Assembly (NCBI RefSeq): GCF_905220415.1
Contig: NC_059548.1
Span: 4,776,501-4,840,500, forward strand
Source: Colias croceus
Lineage: Eukaryota; Arthropoda; Insecta; Lepidoptera; Pieridae
Reading direction: 5' to 3'
Length of the DNA stretch: 64,000 nucleotides
The notes beneath the pieces were generated by a model that saw only the letters and a program-made list of their open reading frames with translations, made no database searches and had not been told where the DNA came from. Every line of letters starts with the position of its first letter. Position 1 is the first letter of the stretch. Made by a program: the position numbers and the translations under genes. Positions 1-12,273 of the stretch are shown one piece after another.

Positions 1-55
1 TTTCTTACTTTTCCGTTTTTGAAGTCGGTTGTTTTTAACGCAGTTATTTTTATTA
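1..55. repeat. Edge of AACCGACTTC-family repeat
   Basis: These bases match the right arm of the palindromic repeat at 2446-2733, including the gaagtcggttg and aacgcagtta motifs. The rest of the copy lies outside the window to the left, so only its end is seen. Confidence 0.75.
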
Positions 56-313
56 CATCTCTATAGTCGCGCAGCTGCTGCGTGAAGGCGCTCTAAGTGG
101 CCTTGGGCATGTGCCAAGTGCCAGGACGATGTGATCGCAACCCTATGGAATGTATCGCTTGGCAATCCATAGCGCCGTAAAGTTATATTAACAAACATTG
201 AAATTATGGGCGAATCATTGACGCTAATGTCATTAATGAGCTCGCATGTCATTAGTGTGCTGTGTAGTAATATAATAAATACAATTTCATGGTAGTGACC
301 CGTCATTTTCGAT
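56..313. other. Unassigned spacer, slightly GC-richer
   Basis: This stretch sits between two repeats. An 81-codon open frame on the minus strand has no recognisable domain. I see no RNA gene or repeat structure here. Confidence 0.4.
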
Positions 314-367
314 TATAAGTATATTAAGAAGAGCTGGAACGTCAACACATTTACACATTGCACATGT

Positions 368-592
368 TAGGCCGGGAGATACTGACACAAAATTTCGGGT
401 CATTTGTAACAGGATGGCGGTCTAGAGGGGTCTTACTTATCCGACGAGTGTGACTTACGCCTACGCGACTAGTCCGCCGGTACCAGCATTCTGACCATCA
501 TTTTTCTTTTTGTCATTGCGTAATAAGACCTCTGTAGAACCGCCATTCTGTTACAAATGACCCGAAATTTTGTGTCAGTATCTCCCGGCCTA
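368..592. mobile_element. 225-bp fold-back MITE nested in transposon copy 1
   Basis: The first and last ~53 bases are near-perfect inverted repeats starting TAGGCCGGGAGATACTG. A 3-bp direct repeat, TGT (365-367 and 593-595), flanks it as a candidate target-site duplication. The same element occurs at 18173-18397 at the same position inside the related transposon, so it was present before the two hosts separated. Confidence 0.75.
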
Positions 593-1117
593 TGTATGTG
601 TCATATTTTGCAATTGTTTATAAATACAGGGTGATGTTATTGGTGTAGTACGAATATCTAAAAATCTATGAAGAATTTTGTGATACAGTAAATGGAAGAA
701 TTATAGACTATTTTACAGTATTTAATAAAATCATTTAATTTTTTGTTCATTTTCATTAGAAATGTCAATTTTTCTCACCAAGGTGGAAATTTGGATGATA
801 AGGATCTTGTTAGAAAAATATAAATTCTGACTAAAATCGGCATTTTTTTTTCAAAAATCAAATTAGTTACTAATTAATAATCAGAGTTATCACCCTTTAC
901 ATTAATTTACAAACGATATCGGTTGTTCTTACTTAAAATTGAATACCAATGTCTTATTGCGGTATGTGTTCTTTGGAAGTGTTCGTAAAGTTGTTGATCC
1001 GTAATTAAATTTTGCGGAAAATCTTTTAGAGCGCTTAGTTGTGACATATCCTAAGCATATTTAATAGAAATAAAAGACGAGCGAATATCCAGAATAAATC
1101 ACAATACACATGTCTTT

Positions 1118-1528
1118 ATGACATTATTTAAAAAAAATACGCCAAACTATACACAATTTTTACTTGATGCAATCCTCAAAGATCATGGACATAGTGTATT
1201 GCGCCTTCCACCATACCATCCAGAACTCAACCCAATAGAGTTACTATGGGGCATAATTAAAGGGAAAGTAGCATCACAAAATGTGAACTTTAACTTGAAA
1301 ACTGTGGAAGAATTATTTAGAAAGGAAGCAAATGCTATTAGTCTGGATATGTTTAGTGACGTTTGGAGAAAGACGCGAGAACATGAGGAAAAATATATTC
1401 AATTAGAACCAAAAGTAGATAATTACACTGACTCATTTATAATAACATTAAGAAATTCCGACGGCGAAACATCGAGTTCTTCGAGCGATGAAAGTTTCAG
1501 TGAAGTAGAAGATTACGATTATGATTAA
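1118..1528 (+). pseudogene. Transposase C-terminal fragment (DDE_3, IS630/Tc1/mariner type)
   Basis: This 136-codon frame carries the block RLPPYHPELNPIELLWG (about residues 34-50). That is the conserved surrounding of the third catalytic acid in IS630/Tc1/mariner transposases, including many insect 'DDE superfamily endonuclease' proteins. The helix-turn-helix and the first two catalytic aspartates are absent; full proteins of this type are usually above 300 residues. The C-terminus is Ser- and Asp/Glu-rich, also common in this group. The ATG is just the first in frame and follows an A-rich run, so the true protein began upstream in sequence now broken. It cannot be catalytically active as it stands. 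Confidence 0.75.
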
Positions 1529-1989
1529 ATAGATTCTTCTTCTTCTCTATAGATACTGCTTTCTGAATTGGTGGTAAATGTTAAAACTGTTAAAAGTGCT
1601 TCTAGAAGAAGTCTAATTGTATAAATGTTTGAGTTTGAGTTTAAAACCAATAGTGTGAAAATTATACAATAAACATGTACCACGTATTTGTTAGCGCGTA
1701 TTGGTAGGTATTACGTAGTTACTTACTACAAATATAATATTTCTTAGATATTTTTACTCGACCAAAGTCAGGACAAGACTGCTCCGCAACTGCAGAAGAC
1801 GTCCGTCATTTAAATCATTATCAAAACAACCATCCGTGTGTTGGGACTTGGGAGTGAGCGCACGTGTTATTTGTATTGTTTTTATGACCTGAAATTTAAT
1901 TATTATTTGATAATTGAATGATTATTAATACTTTTATCCAATTGATTATTTTTAGAATAAATAATTAAGTTCATCAATTGATTTACTTT

Positions 1990-2445
1990 TTAACCGACTT
2001 CAAAAAAAAGGAGGAGGTTATCAATTCGGCCGGTATATTTTTTTTTTTTTTTTTTTTTTTTTATGTATGTACACCGATTACTCCGAGGTTTCTGAACCGA
2101 TTTACGTGATTCTTTTTTTGTTCGATGCGGGATGGTGTCGAATTGGTCCCATAAAAATTTTATTCGGCTAGGCCTAGTAGTTTTTATTTTATGAGCATTT
2201 TTGTCTGTACTCGATGACTTAATTTCAATGTAGCAAGTAACTTTGATTCACTTCCCGGTAACCGATTGAGCTGAAATTTTGTATACGAATGTAAATTGGA
2301 TAGCGATGAAACATTATCATGACATGGAGCTGATCTGATGATGGAATCGTAAGGTGGCCATAGGAACTCAGTAATATATTGACTCAACTTTATCGAGTTT
2401 GGGCTCGTTTGATTCGTGTTGAAAAATACACTAAAAAGTATTAAA
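1990..2445 (-). mobile_element. AACCGACTTC-ended non-autonomous element, long form
   Basis: It begins aaccgacttc followed by an A run and a GGAGGAGGTTATC motif, then a poly-T tract, and matches in reverse the copies at 58995-59240 and 63625-63889 over their whole body. After the shared part there are about 235 extra bases (2211-2445) not present in those copies. It abuts the palindrome at 2446-2733, so the two may be one composite insertion. It has no coding capacity. The family is very common in lepidopteran genomes; the superfamily is not clear to me. Confidence 0.6.
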
Positions 2446-2733
2446 TAAAAATAACTGCGTTAAAAACAACCGACTTCAAAAACGGAAAAGTAAGAAATAA
2501 AAAAGATTTGATATTATTAATTACTACATATTATTTTTATGTGCTATTTATTAAATAGGTTTGAAGTCGGTGCCAAACACTAAGCACTTAGTATTAAGCC
2601 CGTGCACCGACATCAAACCTTTTTAGTAAATAGCACATAAAAATAATATGTAGTAATTAATAATATCAAATCTTTTTTATTTCTTACTTTTCCGTTTTTG
2701 AAGTCGGTTGTTTTTAACGCAGTTATTTTTATA
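2446..2733. repeat. 288-bp palindromic AACCGACTTC element
   Basis: The two arms of roughly 120 bases each are near-perfect reverse complements. Both run from an ataactgcgtt end through an aaccgacttc motif and an AT-rich part; the centre near 2590 is about 35 bases of partly paired sequence. The outer ends are the same motif that ends the other AACCGACTTC copies. It is non-coding and would extrude as a cruciform. Confidence 0.8.
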
Positions 2734-2933
2734 AATTATAATTTTACAGGTAAATTATGAGAGCTTTCATAATTATATTTGCATATATTTATCTACAACG
2801 CACCCATTTTACAATTCAAGTCTAAAATGAAACTAGAGTCGCATTTATTTTTGAACATACTGTAAGTGAAATTGCATAAGTGTGAGTACTGTGAACATGC
2901 CAGCTTTCCTTAATTGACCTGTAGTATTTTGGT

Positions 2934-5162
2934 AAATTTCAGTCTAGAATATCACAATTAACCTATTTATATCCACTGCAAGTTCAAATTAAGCTTCGTA
3001 AAAACATTTCGTAGAGACATCGCAACAGTTTTGAGTTTTTATAGCAACCATAATACATTATATATTTCGTTGACATTAATAATTCAGTAATTTTACATAG
3101 CATTAAACCTGTGATTATACCGTTAATATTGTAGAAACAATTTTAAAATGAAAAAGCAACATCATACATTTTAAGAATTTGGCCCCGAAATTCTCTTCAT
3201 AAAATAGCAAAATTAATTAAGTGAACATATTTTATAAGCTCATTAAATTCGTTCAAAAGTTTTAATTCGTACGTAAAAAGGAATCCTTATCATAATACCT
3301 CTTTGGTACTTTTAAACCAGAAATTAATAATAATATAGAGCAATTCGAATAACGGATTTTAATAAAAAAAATCGATACAGAAAATTCGTACCTAGATATT
3401 TTAATGGCATCGTAATAATATGATATCTACGATTGCCTATATAATATTTTATCAGAAACATACTTGGTAGGTTAAATTGTGAATCTACCTCCTTTGTGCA
3501 GTTGGTTACAAAAGGTTAGGTTACAAAAACTATCAGATGAAGAGATGGAATACACAAATCTTCTATAAAATTTAAAATAACATTGTTTTTAAAGCCGTAA
3601 GCTTTAACTTGAAAAACCACATAGGTACATACAAAGTGCGATTAACCTTTCTAAAAATTACAAAGTATACTTTATAGTTTGAACTAAAGTGTATCTACTT
3701 TAAAAAACATGAAAAGAGACTGAGTTCAGACGAGTTTTCACGAGAACTATAAAATGTAACCTCTTGTGACAATTTACATGTTTCACAGCAAGAGCTTGTT
3801 TAGCTTATGGCCCCAGTTCGATATTCAGAACAAATGTAAAACATATAGGTATTGTTTAACTTAATCTGATTCCGCGGATGCGTGCATATTGTGTATATAG
3901 GTAGAAAAAGATGCAGCCGTTGTACTTGAGAGCCTGGCAAAATTTATTATTAATACACAGTTTTTTCAAGGTAATAAACATGTATTTGTCACAAATTAGA
4001 TGCTGTGCAATACACCATAGGTACTGTATAATATATTGAATGTGTAATTACAAAACGTATAGGTAAATTATATCTAATAGAAATCCCTACTCACGCATGA
4101 TTCTAATATTTTATTGAAATTTACCATTATGATCGGCGATAAATCTGTAGACAATTATGCAAAACAACATCCATACGACCAATTCCAATTACTTTTACGC
4201 GTAATAAATTCCTTCGAATTTACGTGACTCAATGTTTGCGTCATTATGTTTTAGAACTATTATAATAGCAAAGTTAGTGTCACAATAATAATGTTTTATT
4301 GTATTCGGTTGTTTGGTAGTTGTTTTAAATCAATATATCATATTATTTACTCTGCAATAGCACAATGCAGTACTTAAGTGAGGATGATACAAGAAATAAT
4401 CGATATCATATTCGTAAAATTTCTAAAAATCGCAACACCCTTAAAAACTGTCTCCTCAAAATTGTCATCAACTCTCGCGGGCAATTACGATTTATTATTC
4501 CGAGCCTTAAAGTCTACAAGCGTCCGACTTTCAATCTGTACGTGGCTCAAGCTCAACCAAACCGCATGTCCTGAACCAATTCCATTCCGACAAGCAACTG
4601 AGAGCGAAATTGCTACTGCGAAACGTGCAACCACATTTTCTTTTAAAAACTTTACGCTCGCGGTACGTCGACATTTTTGTTGTAGAGGATCGTTGATTAC
4701 TCGTATGTTGTTTTTAGTTGTATGTAGCTTGACAAATAATTAGAAAAAATGTAGAGTAATATTTCCTATTTATTGTGAACCTTTAATATTTTACTATCTT
4801 TCCACCCGCGGCTTCACCCGCTTTGTCTAAAACTTGCAAAATCACAGGTAGTTTGCGTAGTTTTAAAGATCTAAGCATACATAGAAACGCACAGGACGCA
4901 ACTTTGTTTTATTATACCTAGTGATGTTACCTTATAAATAAGTAATTCGTAAAAATATGTAGCTTAATTTCTAATTAATTGAACATATTAGTGATAAAAT
5001 TACGTAATTAGGGGTGTTCATTATATTCGTAAGTAGGCGCACCTGCGTCACGCGTGGTAAGCTGTAGGCCCACGCATTGGTTTCCAAAGGACGAGACAAA
5101 GGAAAGACGTAGGAATGTATTACGTACACGCACATCACATTTTATATCGATTCAAATTAATT
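2934..5162. other. AT-rich gene-free stretch
   Basis: I see no convincing gene. Two overlapping frames at 4365-4743 lie in a slightly GC-richer patch but match nothing I know. The remainder is AT-rich sequence without obvious repeats. Confidence 0.45.
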
Positions 5163-5173
5163 ATTTTATCTTA

Positions 5174-5512
5174 AGAGCAGTGGTGGCTCAGTAAGAGCAG
5201 TGGTGGCTCAGTGGTGAGACCTCGGACTTCGAATCGATAAGTCCGTGGTTCGAGACCAGGCGAGCGCGCAGGAAATAAATTGATTTTTCAATTTATCTGC
5301 GCATGTTGTAACATCACCACTGCTCGAACGGTGAAGGAAAACATCGTGAGGAAACCGACATGTCGAAGAATTAAAAGTTCGACGACATGTGTCATCCGCC
5401 AACACGCACTTGGCCAGCGTGGTGGATTATGGCCTGTACCCTCATAGGAGGCCCGTGTCCCAGCAGTGGGAACGTATATGGGCTGATTATGATGATTATG
5501 ATGATTATGATG
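5174..5512 (+). mobile_element. tRNA-derived SINE, (ATG)n-type tail, duplicated head
   Basis: The head contains an A-box-like GTGGCTCAGTGG and a B-box-like GGTTCGAGACC, and the tail is an atgatt/atg repeat. An 11-bp target-site duplication, ATTTTATCTTA (5163-5173 and 5513-5523), frames it exactly, which argues for LINE-type retrotransposition. The first ~22 bases of the head, with the A box, are present twice in tandem. A copy at 20760-21072 lacks this duplication. The family is widespread in Lepidoptera. Confidence 0.88.
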
Positions 5513-5523
5513 ATTTTATCTTA

Positions 5524-8500
5524 TACAGTATTTTCCTATTTTAGTAACCTAATACCTACCTACATAATATTATCATTTGACTGAATAATACACAACATAT
5601 TAATTATCCGTATAATATCTATATATTTGCATATTTTTATCCATGTAACCTTTCATTTCACATTAAATGCCAAAAAAAACAACAAAAAAACCGAGAGCCC
5701 CAGTAGCATGCACGTTCCGTTCACAAAGATGGCTCTACCTTCTACGCAAAGGTCACAGACTAACAACCTCGCGATGGCACAACCGGCTAGATAGTAGATG
5801 CCCATCGTTAAACGTACAATCACTTTGCCATCAAATGCGCTGTTCGATATAAACACACAAACTTAAATGTGTGAACTTATTGCTTTTAACAAGTGCACAC
5901 GAATTAATAGGAGGCTGTTCGATATAAAAATATTTAAATGTGTGAACTTATAGCATTTACAAGTGCACACGAAGTTCGTATCACCTAGTAAGGATATAAT
6001 TGCAATAGAATTACAATTTAGTGCTATATCACGATCTAATGTTTTGAAATTTGGCACAAAATGTTTTACTTCACAAAGGTCAATAGATAGGGTCAATAGG
6101 TCAATAAAAATAGTTGCCTTCCTTTCATACGAGACGTTGCTTATTTGAAAAATTCTTCCCATTTTTGCCTTGTTTAGTTTGCTTTCTAAATATATCGAAG
6201 ATTACTAACACTATTTGCGATTAACCAAGTTTACTAATAAAACCTTTTTTCAGTGACGATAGAATCCACAAAAACAGGAGTTACTTAATTTCAAGGTCAT
6301 TGTGAGAAAAATATAAAACAATACCACATCGCGCATTATTTCTATCGTAACAAATGTCACAATATACTTCATTATCATCATGCCACCTCCAAAGCTCCTT
6401 TAAAACATCGCCACACGACATATCGTAACTCGATTCCATTCTATTTCCATACAGAAGCAGCGGGCTATAGCCGTAACCTTTAAATTCACTGCACCATCTG
6501 ACACAAATGGAATCTTATTAACACGTTACTTGAATATCGTCACGACTGCGCGGAGGTCATTAACACGTCACGTCACGGTCCGTGTCGACACATCCAATGT
6601 TTCCAATGAACGGTTAATTCTAAACGCATTACATTTTATTTTTATTTACAGTGTCGTATCACGATCTTTTAATGGTTGTTTATATTTTTTATCTCTGTAT
6701 CTTGGTAATCGAAAAAGATTAGTTTTTTTTATTACTCCTTAAGATTAAAGCATTTTATTGAATGTCGATGTTTACAGCAGACTGCGTACACAATGCGTAC
6801 ATGGTAGTAGTTAGTAATATTTGAAAAAAATAAATAATAGTAACACACTTCTTGCACCAAAGCACAGTTGTTTAACTAACCAGGGCGGGGTACCAGTTAT
6901 GAAAGCAAATTAGTAAAATATTATTTTCTTATAATGCAAACACTTTTTAATAATACCATTAAACCATTCGAGCTCCCGGGAAAACCTCAGAACTTATTAT
7001 AAAACCCTTATAATTCAACCGTCTCACACAAGAGCCCAACTTCTGCGGAGTCAGATTTAGTTAAAATATTATAATTTGCTAGCACATAATGTTCACGGGC
7101 CACTCCACTTAATTTTGGAAACGCTCCAAGTGGTCCCGTAATTTAAAAACATCGCAAGTCTACGATAGGCGCCTTACACTCGACTCGGTTCCTGTTTTAT
7201 GGCGAGATTCGCTTACTTACCTCACGGACTTAAAGTGAAAAAGCTTTTACCTGAAACAGAAAAATGAATTATAAAAATAGATTCATAAATAATGGATGCT
7301 GTGAACGGATCCAATTAAAACGCTCCAGTTTTGAATTTCTAACTTTAACAACAAAATTTTATGCGACTGTAAATAGAGTGGAATAATGGATGACTAGAAA
7401 TAACTTTTAGAAGCATACAGATATATTGCTCTAAATCATATCACTCTACCTATTTAGAAAGAGGAGATTTTTAGAATACTATACAAACACGAATTATTAT
7501 AGAGCAGATACAAATGTGAAACAATACTAACTATGGCACGGTATGTATATAATCGTAACCTCAATGTGCCTGAACTTTAAAGTCAACGAGAAAAGTCAGA
7601 AAGCCATGGATTAGTCAGTTTAAAATAAACCGTTTACTGGATATGTTTATTGCTTATGCCCACTGCTCACAACTATTAGGTACCACATACTACACAACTA
7701 ATATTATTTTTATCTATCGAGCATGTTGCTTCTATTTCAAAACAATCGCTCACAGCTGATTAAAATAAAATACTGGTTAATTGGCAAGTTGACGATAACA
7801 CAGAAATTTTGTCTGCAGTCATCTGACGCTTACAGACGATGATTGCTACTGATAAGACGTAGAAATTGCATTAGTTGCTTTAACAATTTGCTGGTAAAAA
7901 GCGCACAATTCAAACCTCTAACCGGGTCATATAACTTCGTGGGAAAAGCCATTCACTGGCGTCTCATTTCGCGATTCGCCTCCATTGTTACAATGTAAAC
8001 ATTATGACATAATTATTACGTTTAAAGTATAATTTAGAGCGCTGTTTTAGAATGCATAAAACTTTTTATTATATTTTGTTCATTTATTATTTCACCGCGG
8101 TTCACTTAAAGAGCCGTTAAAATTTTATATGCATTTAAATTTGGATTAACAAGTTCCTATTTTTGGGTTGTTATGAGCGGGAAGGTAAGATATAGTAATT
8201 TGGAAAGGTCAATTGGGTTATTATATTATTGGCTTAATACAAATAAACTGCTTATACTTAACAAGTTATAAATAAACGAATTATAATTAATAATCTAGTA
8301 TCTACTATTTAATGTCTGTCTTTGTTGTTGTATTTGAGGTGATTTCGCATTGCGATAAAGGTTTAGAAAGATAAATTTAAAAGTGAATAATTTGTATTTT
8401 TATTATTTATATCTGTCGTCAAAAAGTAAAGAACACTTAAAATTAATCCACGTTTTGTAGAAATTATTATTACCAGTTCAATTTCAAAAAAGGCACACAT

Positions 8501-8897
8501 GTACTATTTTAAAATCTATTTTATTAACATTTTGCCTGCGGCGGTTGTTTGCTATTTAAGTTGACTGAAACTATTGTTTCACAAAACCATTATAAAAATA
8601 TCAATTTCAATTGGAGTGAATATTAATTAAAAACTTTCAATATTTATTTATTCAGTCAACTGACAAATTTTATTTGTGTCGTATCAACTTCACTTCGGTG
8701 TGCCATTTATAAACAAACAAACAAATTAAAAAGTTCTTCTTGTATACAATGTTGAAGAATAACCTTAATAAATACATTTACTTATGCTTTAAAAAGACAT
8801 AGAGAACTTGAAAGTAAAATGTGCATTGAACTGTTATAACTTATAATCAATACTCATCTATTTTATACAAACATCTTAAAAATTGTAATTGTAGGTA
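5524..8897. other. AT-rich gene-free stretch with one tandem duplication
   Basis: No supported gene. Apart from the 70-75-base duplication at 5839-5980 I see only simple AT-rich sequence. Confidence 0.4.
5839..5980. repeat. Two-copy tandem repeat, unit ~70-75 bp
   Basis: Two adjacent segments each begin gctgttcgatataaa and each contain aaatgtgtgaactta and acaagtgcacacgaa. The copies differ by small indels and substitutions, so this is an old local duplication. Confidence 0.65.
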
Positions 8898-8912
8898 GTA
8901 GAGAAACTACAT

Positions 8913-9135
8913 GTGTGTGAAGTCCCATATCCCCGTAGTGGGGTAAGGGGCAGATGCATTATGCATACATCTGTTTCACTGATCGATTTTTCTTTGAGGA
9001 CAAGTAGGTGATCAGCCTTCTGTGTCCTACCAGACCGAGACATTTTTTTTTTCTTCGTCTCCACCGGGAATCGAACCCAGGACCCCTCGGTTCTACGCTC
9101 ACGCGTCAACCACTGTACCAAGGAGGCGGTCAGAG
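8913..9135 (-). mobile_element. tRNA-derived SINE (minus strand), part of a U2 chimera
   Basis: Read on the minus strand, the head has TTGGTACAGTGG (A box) and GGTTCGATTCC (B box), followed by an A-rich run and a body ending near the left duplication. The insertion as a whole, including the U2 piece at 9136-9172, is flanked by the 15-bp direct repeat GTAGAGAAACTACAT (8898-8912 and 9169-9183). Confidence 0.85.
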
Positions 9136-9172
9136 ATCGCTTCTCAGCCTTTTGGCTAAGATCAAAGTGTAG
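9136..9172 (+). pseudogene. Truncated U2 snRNA 5' end, inverted relative to the SINE
   Basis: These 37 bases read ATCGCTTCTCAGCC then TTTTGGCTAAGATCAAAG and on to GTGTAG, the 5' end of metazoan U2 snRNA with one G-to-A change. U2 is otherwise absent, so this is a retropseudogene fragment and not a working snRNA. Its 5' end abuts the SINE head in the opposite orientation, and its last four bases (GTAG) overlap the target-site duplication. Confidence 0.88.
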
Positions 9173-9183
9173 AGAAACTACAT

Positions 9184-11565
9184 ACTAGATTATTAATAGT
9201 TAATACCAATAAAAATGTTAATAACCTGCAATATAAAAGTAAACATATTTTTAAATATTCTATAGTTAAATTACGATATATTCCCAGTAAATAATATAAA
9301 ATGTCAAGGTAAGGCCGAGCCTGTAACTTGAAACATAAGAAACACAATCCCGGCTGCGTTCTGTTGCTAAGATCTTTGGTTACGTGATATTGATTGTGTG
9401 TCCTTTTTTATTTCAACAAATCTACTTTTCCTTGTTATATAATCTGTAAACATACTCACACAAACGTGTTACTTACTATTTTCGAAAAACGGTTTTATGA
9501 TAGCTATTTGTAATTAATGATTTATCAATATCTTCTCGCTAGGTGGTATTAATAATAATAGGTACATCATAGCAATAATATAATTATTATAGTACATTAT
9601 TGTTTCTATTTTTACACTGGCAAAGTTCTTATTAATTTGATCACATGAGTAAAGAAAACTAAATTAATTACCTACTCATTGTTTCCTCTATATAATAGAT
9701 CGCTTACTAATCTATAATGAATCTTTTCGGAACGTTAAATAATATGAAAAGCTTAGCTCAAATTTTAATTTAGTAAGAAAACACTTGTACATATCCCAAC
9801 TATAGTTTCAAGAAGTCAGCCAGGTATGTTTCCTAAAGTTTAACCAAGTAACAAGTAACTGCTAACTCGCATCATATTATGAAGTCATGCAAGAAAATTG
9901 CAACATAACAGTACTTATTATCATTATATTTTAGCTGCTCAATAAAACAAACAAGAGCTTCACAGCTATTAAAGTTTTTTGTTGCTTTTACATACTTAAG
10001 AGGCACTTTTCGAAGAGAATGCAATCTTTAGAGCTCATCAATCATTATGTAGGTGCGTGGCCGTTTATTTACTGGCCGTAGTTATTACGCAAATGATATA
10101 TTGGTATAATTACGTTAATAATCTAGAACTAAACAATAACAATGATAAAAAAATTGCAAAAAAACAATTACCATAAAAGCTCATTAAAAATATTTCCATA
10201 TCGCTCCGGCATGATGGAAGACACGGGTGCGAGTCTCGCCTCGTGATCGCATTTTTTTATTTAAAAATTTCTCAAATATAAACATTTATAGTTTACATAA
10301 TTTATCAGTCAACTATTATTGGCGATGGTTTCGCTACAACTCAAATTGCTTTTAAACAAACCCACCATAATACAAGTAGTTCAAATAAATATTCCACGAC
10401 GTCTATTAGAAAGCATTGCTTGCACCATCTCGATCCGTGCTAATACACTATTTACGCGCAACACTCACGGCGCATTATGCAAAGCAATACATATAATATA
10501 CATATAATTAACCTAATCATAATACAATCCAATTGGTTACCAAAGCGTATTCCGTCAGCGGTCCATTCAGAGCTATCGCATCTCATAGATGAGATTACAG
10601 CTGCGACGGTGTCTCGGACACGTAGACATCTATCAGGGATATCTTAATCCCATTTCTGTGGGATGATTATATCGTGAAAGACGTGACATGGTACAGCAAT
10701 TACGTGTGTCACGTATTTATAGGTGAATTATATGGGGAAGTGATTAGACGCTCGAATTGAATAGCATTTCTAGCTATGATGGGGCAACGGTGTTAATTCC
10801 CATGTATCAGAAATTGTAATATGGCATTCACTATGTTACTATACTTACTAAAATAAGGAGCGAGCGTCGATAAAACCTGCCGCGTACGATCATTATGATT
10901 ATGTTATCATAATTTGTATTATAAAGAATGAGCACTTAAATTACAGCGATCTTTATGCCTGGATCTTTACAACAGTCTGGATGGCTTTAAATTTGTGCTG
11001 TGCCAAAAACTGCCGCTCGCCTCAATTCTTCTTCACCTCAAAATCATGACGTCTAATAAAACTGGCACTAATTTTGCATCGCGCACACCTTAACCCCTTG
11101 ACAAAGTGACCAAAACCGAACAACAAAAGTGCATCGCGCTTGACTTATTTAGTCAAGGCCGACTGGATAGCTAGATCGATTACTATATCGTAGTGCTATT
11201 GTTTTTCTTTAACAGGTCCAGTATATTGAGCGCACGTGCCGTAATTAATAGTGTGACATGTCTTGGATAGTTTTAATTGAGGACCGCTTAATGGTTTTAA
11301 TTAAATCTTGACATACATTGTATGTAACATGTTGATTATATAATGAAGGACTGTACAAAATGCATCATTATAGATGCAGCACAAATGATGTAAACAACGA
11401 TAAACTACTTCGTTGTCAATTCACGATTAAACTTCCAAAGACAAGAGAATCATAACACTCATAACAAGCATACTTTAAAATAAACCACGAATTAATTGAA
11501 AACACGACTTTTTAATTTCAATCTTTTTGAGGCTTAAGAAAACTACAATACTAGAAAACTATAAT
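9184..11565. other. AT-rich gene-free stretch
   Basis: No supported gene, RNA or transposon. Short frames such as the one at 10319-10507 have no recognisable features. Confidence 0.4.
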
Positions 11566-11567
11566 TT

Positions 11568-11820
11568 GACGACGCGGTTGGCGCAGTGGTAAAGTAACTG
11601 CCTACTGAGCCGACGGTCCCGGGTTCGATCCCCGGTCAGGGCAAATATTTGTGTGATGAACTCAATTATTTGTTCTTGGGTCTGGGTGTTATTATCTATA
11701 TATGTATTTATTAAATATTATATTTTTCGTCGCCTAGTACCCACAACACAAGCCTTAATTGAGCTTACTGTGGGACTAGGTCGATTTGTGTAATAATGTC
11801 CTATAATATTTATTAATATC
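11568..11820 (+). mobile_element. tRNA-derived SINE with hairpin tail
   Basis: The head shows a clear A box (TTGGCGCAGTGG) and B box (GGTTCGATCCC) in tRNA-like spacing. The tail carries a CCCACAACACA ... TGTGGGACTAGG stem region and ends in AT-rich sequence. No convincing target-site duplication could be read, so the ends are approximate. Confidence 0.78.
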
Positions 11821-12137
11821 ACTCCATCTCCATCTAAATAAACTCATGAAGGACACAAATAACAGACATTATTTGGCGGGATCGTTACGAAGCTGCTTAT
11901 AATACTCTATTCTCCTCGCTTCGTATCCTGGTTCAATAGGGAGCACGTTCATTCAATTGAACCACTATTGTTATAAAATGGCTCCTAATTATGTAAATTA
12001 TTGAGTTTGAATTCATTCATTTCCATAATTTGATTAATTCATTACCTACCACTTATAAAATATATTTAATTATCTATTTGCGTACTCATTGGCAATGTGT
12101 AACTGTATTAGCGAAAAATATGATATGCCGTTTTCCC

Positions 12138-12225
12138 TTTTATGTCACCGAATCTAATCTAATCTAATCTAAAATATGTATTACACACACACATAAACGC
12201 GCACGCACACACGCGCACACACACA

Positions 12226-12270
<45 letters not shown>
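12138..12270. repeat. (AATCT)n and (CA)n microsatellites
   Basis: A short run of aatct/taatc repeats (to about 12172) is followed by a long CA tract, interrupted at its start by cgcgcacgc variants. The tract lies just before a probable LINE 3' end. Confidence 0.9.

Positions 12271-12273
<3 letters not shown>

Larger units (their letters stand above)
314..2919 (+). mobile_element. Decayed IS630/Tc1/mariner-type DNA transposon, copy 1
   Basis: The limits come from comparison with 18119-18982: the two copies share sequence from 'tataagtatatt' to 'ttaattgacc' and differ outside it. The ends form imperfect inverted repeats (TTAAGAAGAGCTGGAACGT against TTAAGGAAAGCTGGCATGT when the right end is reversed). 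Between them lie a fold-back MITE (368-592), a transposase C-terminal fragment (1118-1528) and later insertions of AACCGACTTC-type repeats (about 1990-2733). Copy 2 lacks the part corresponding to about 1095-2815. The element cannot make a full transposase. The superfamily is inferred from the transposase fragment only. Confidence 0.65.

Noticed and set aside
4365..4743. Overlapping frames in a GC-richer patch
   Set aside because: Two frames overlap on the same strand with no recognisable motif or splice context; composition alone is not enough.
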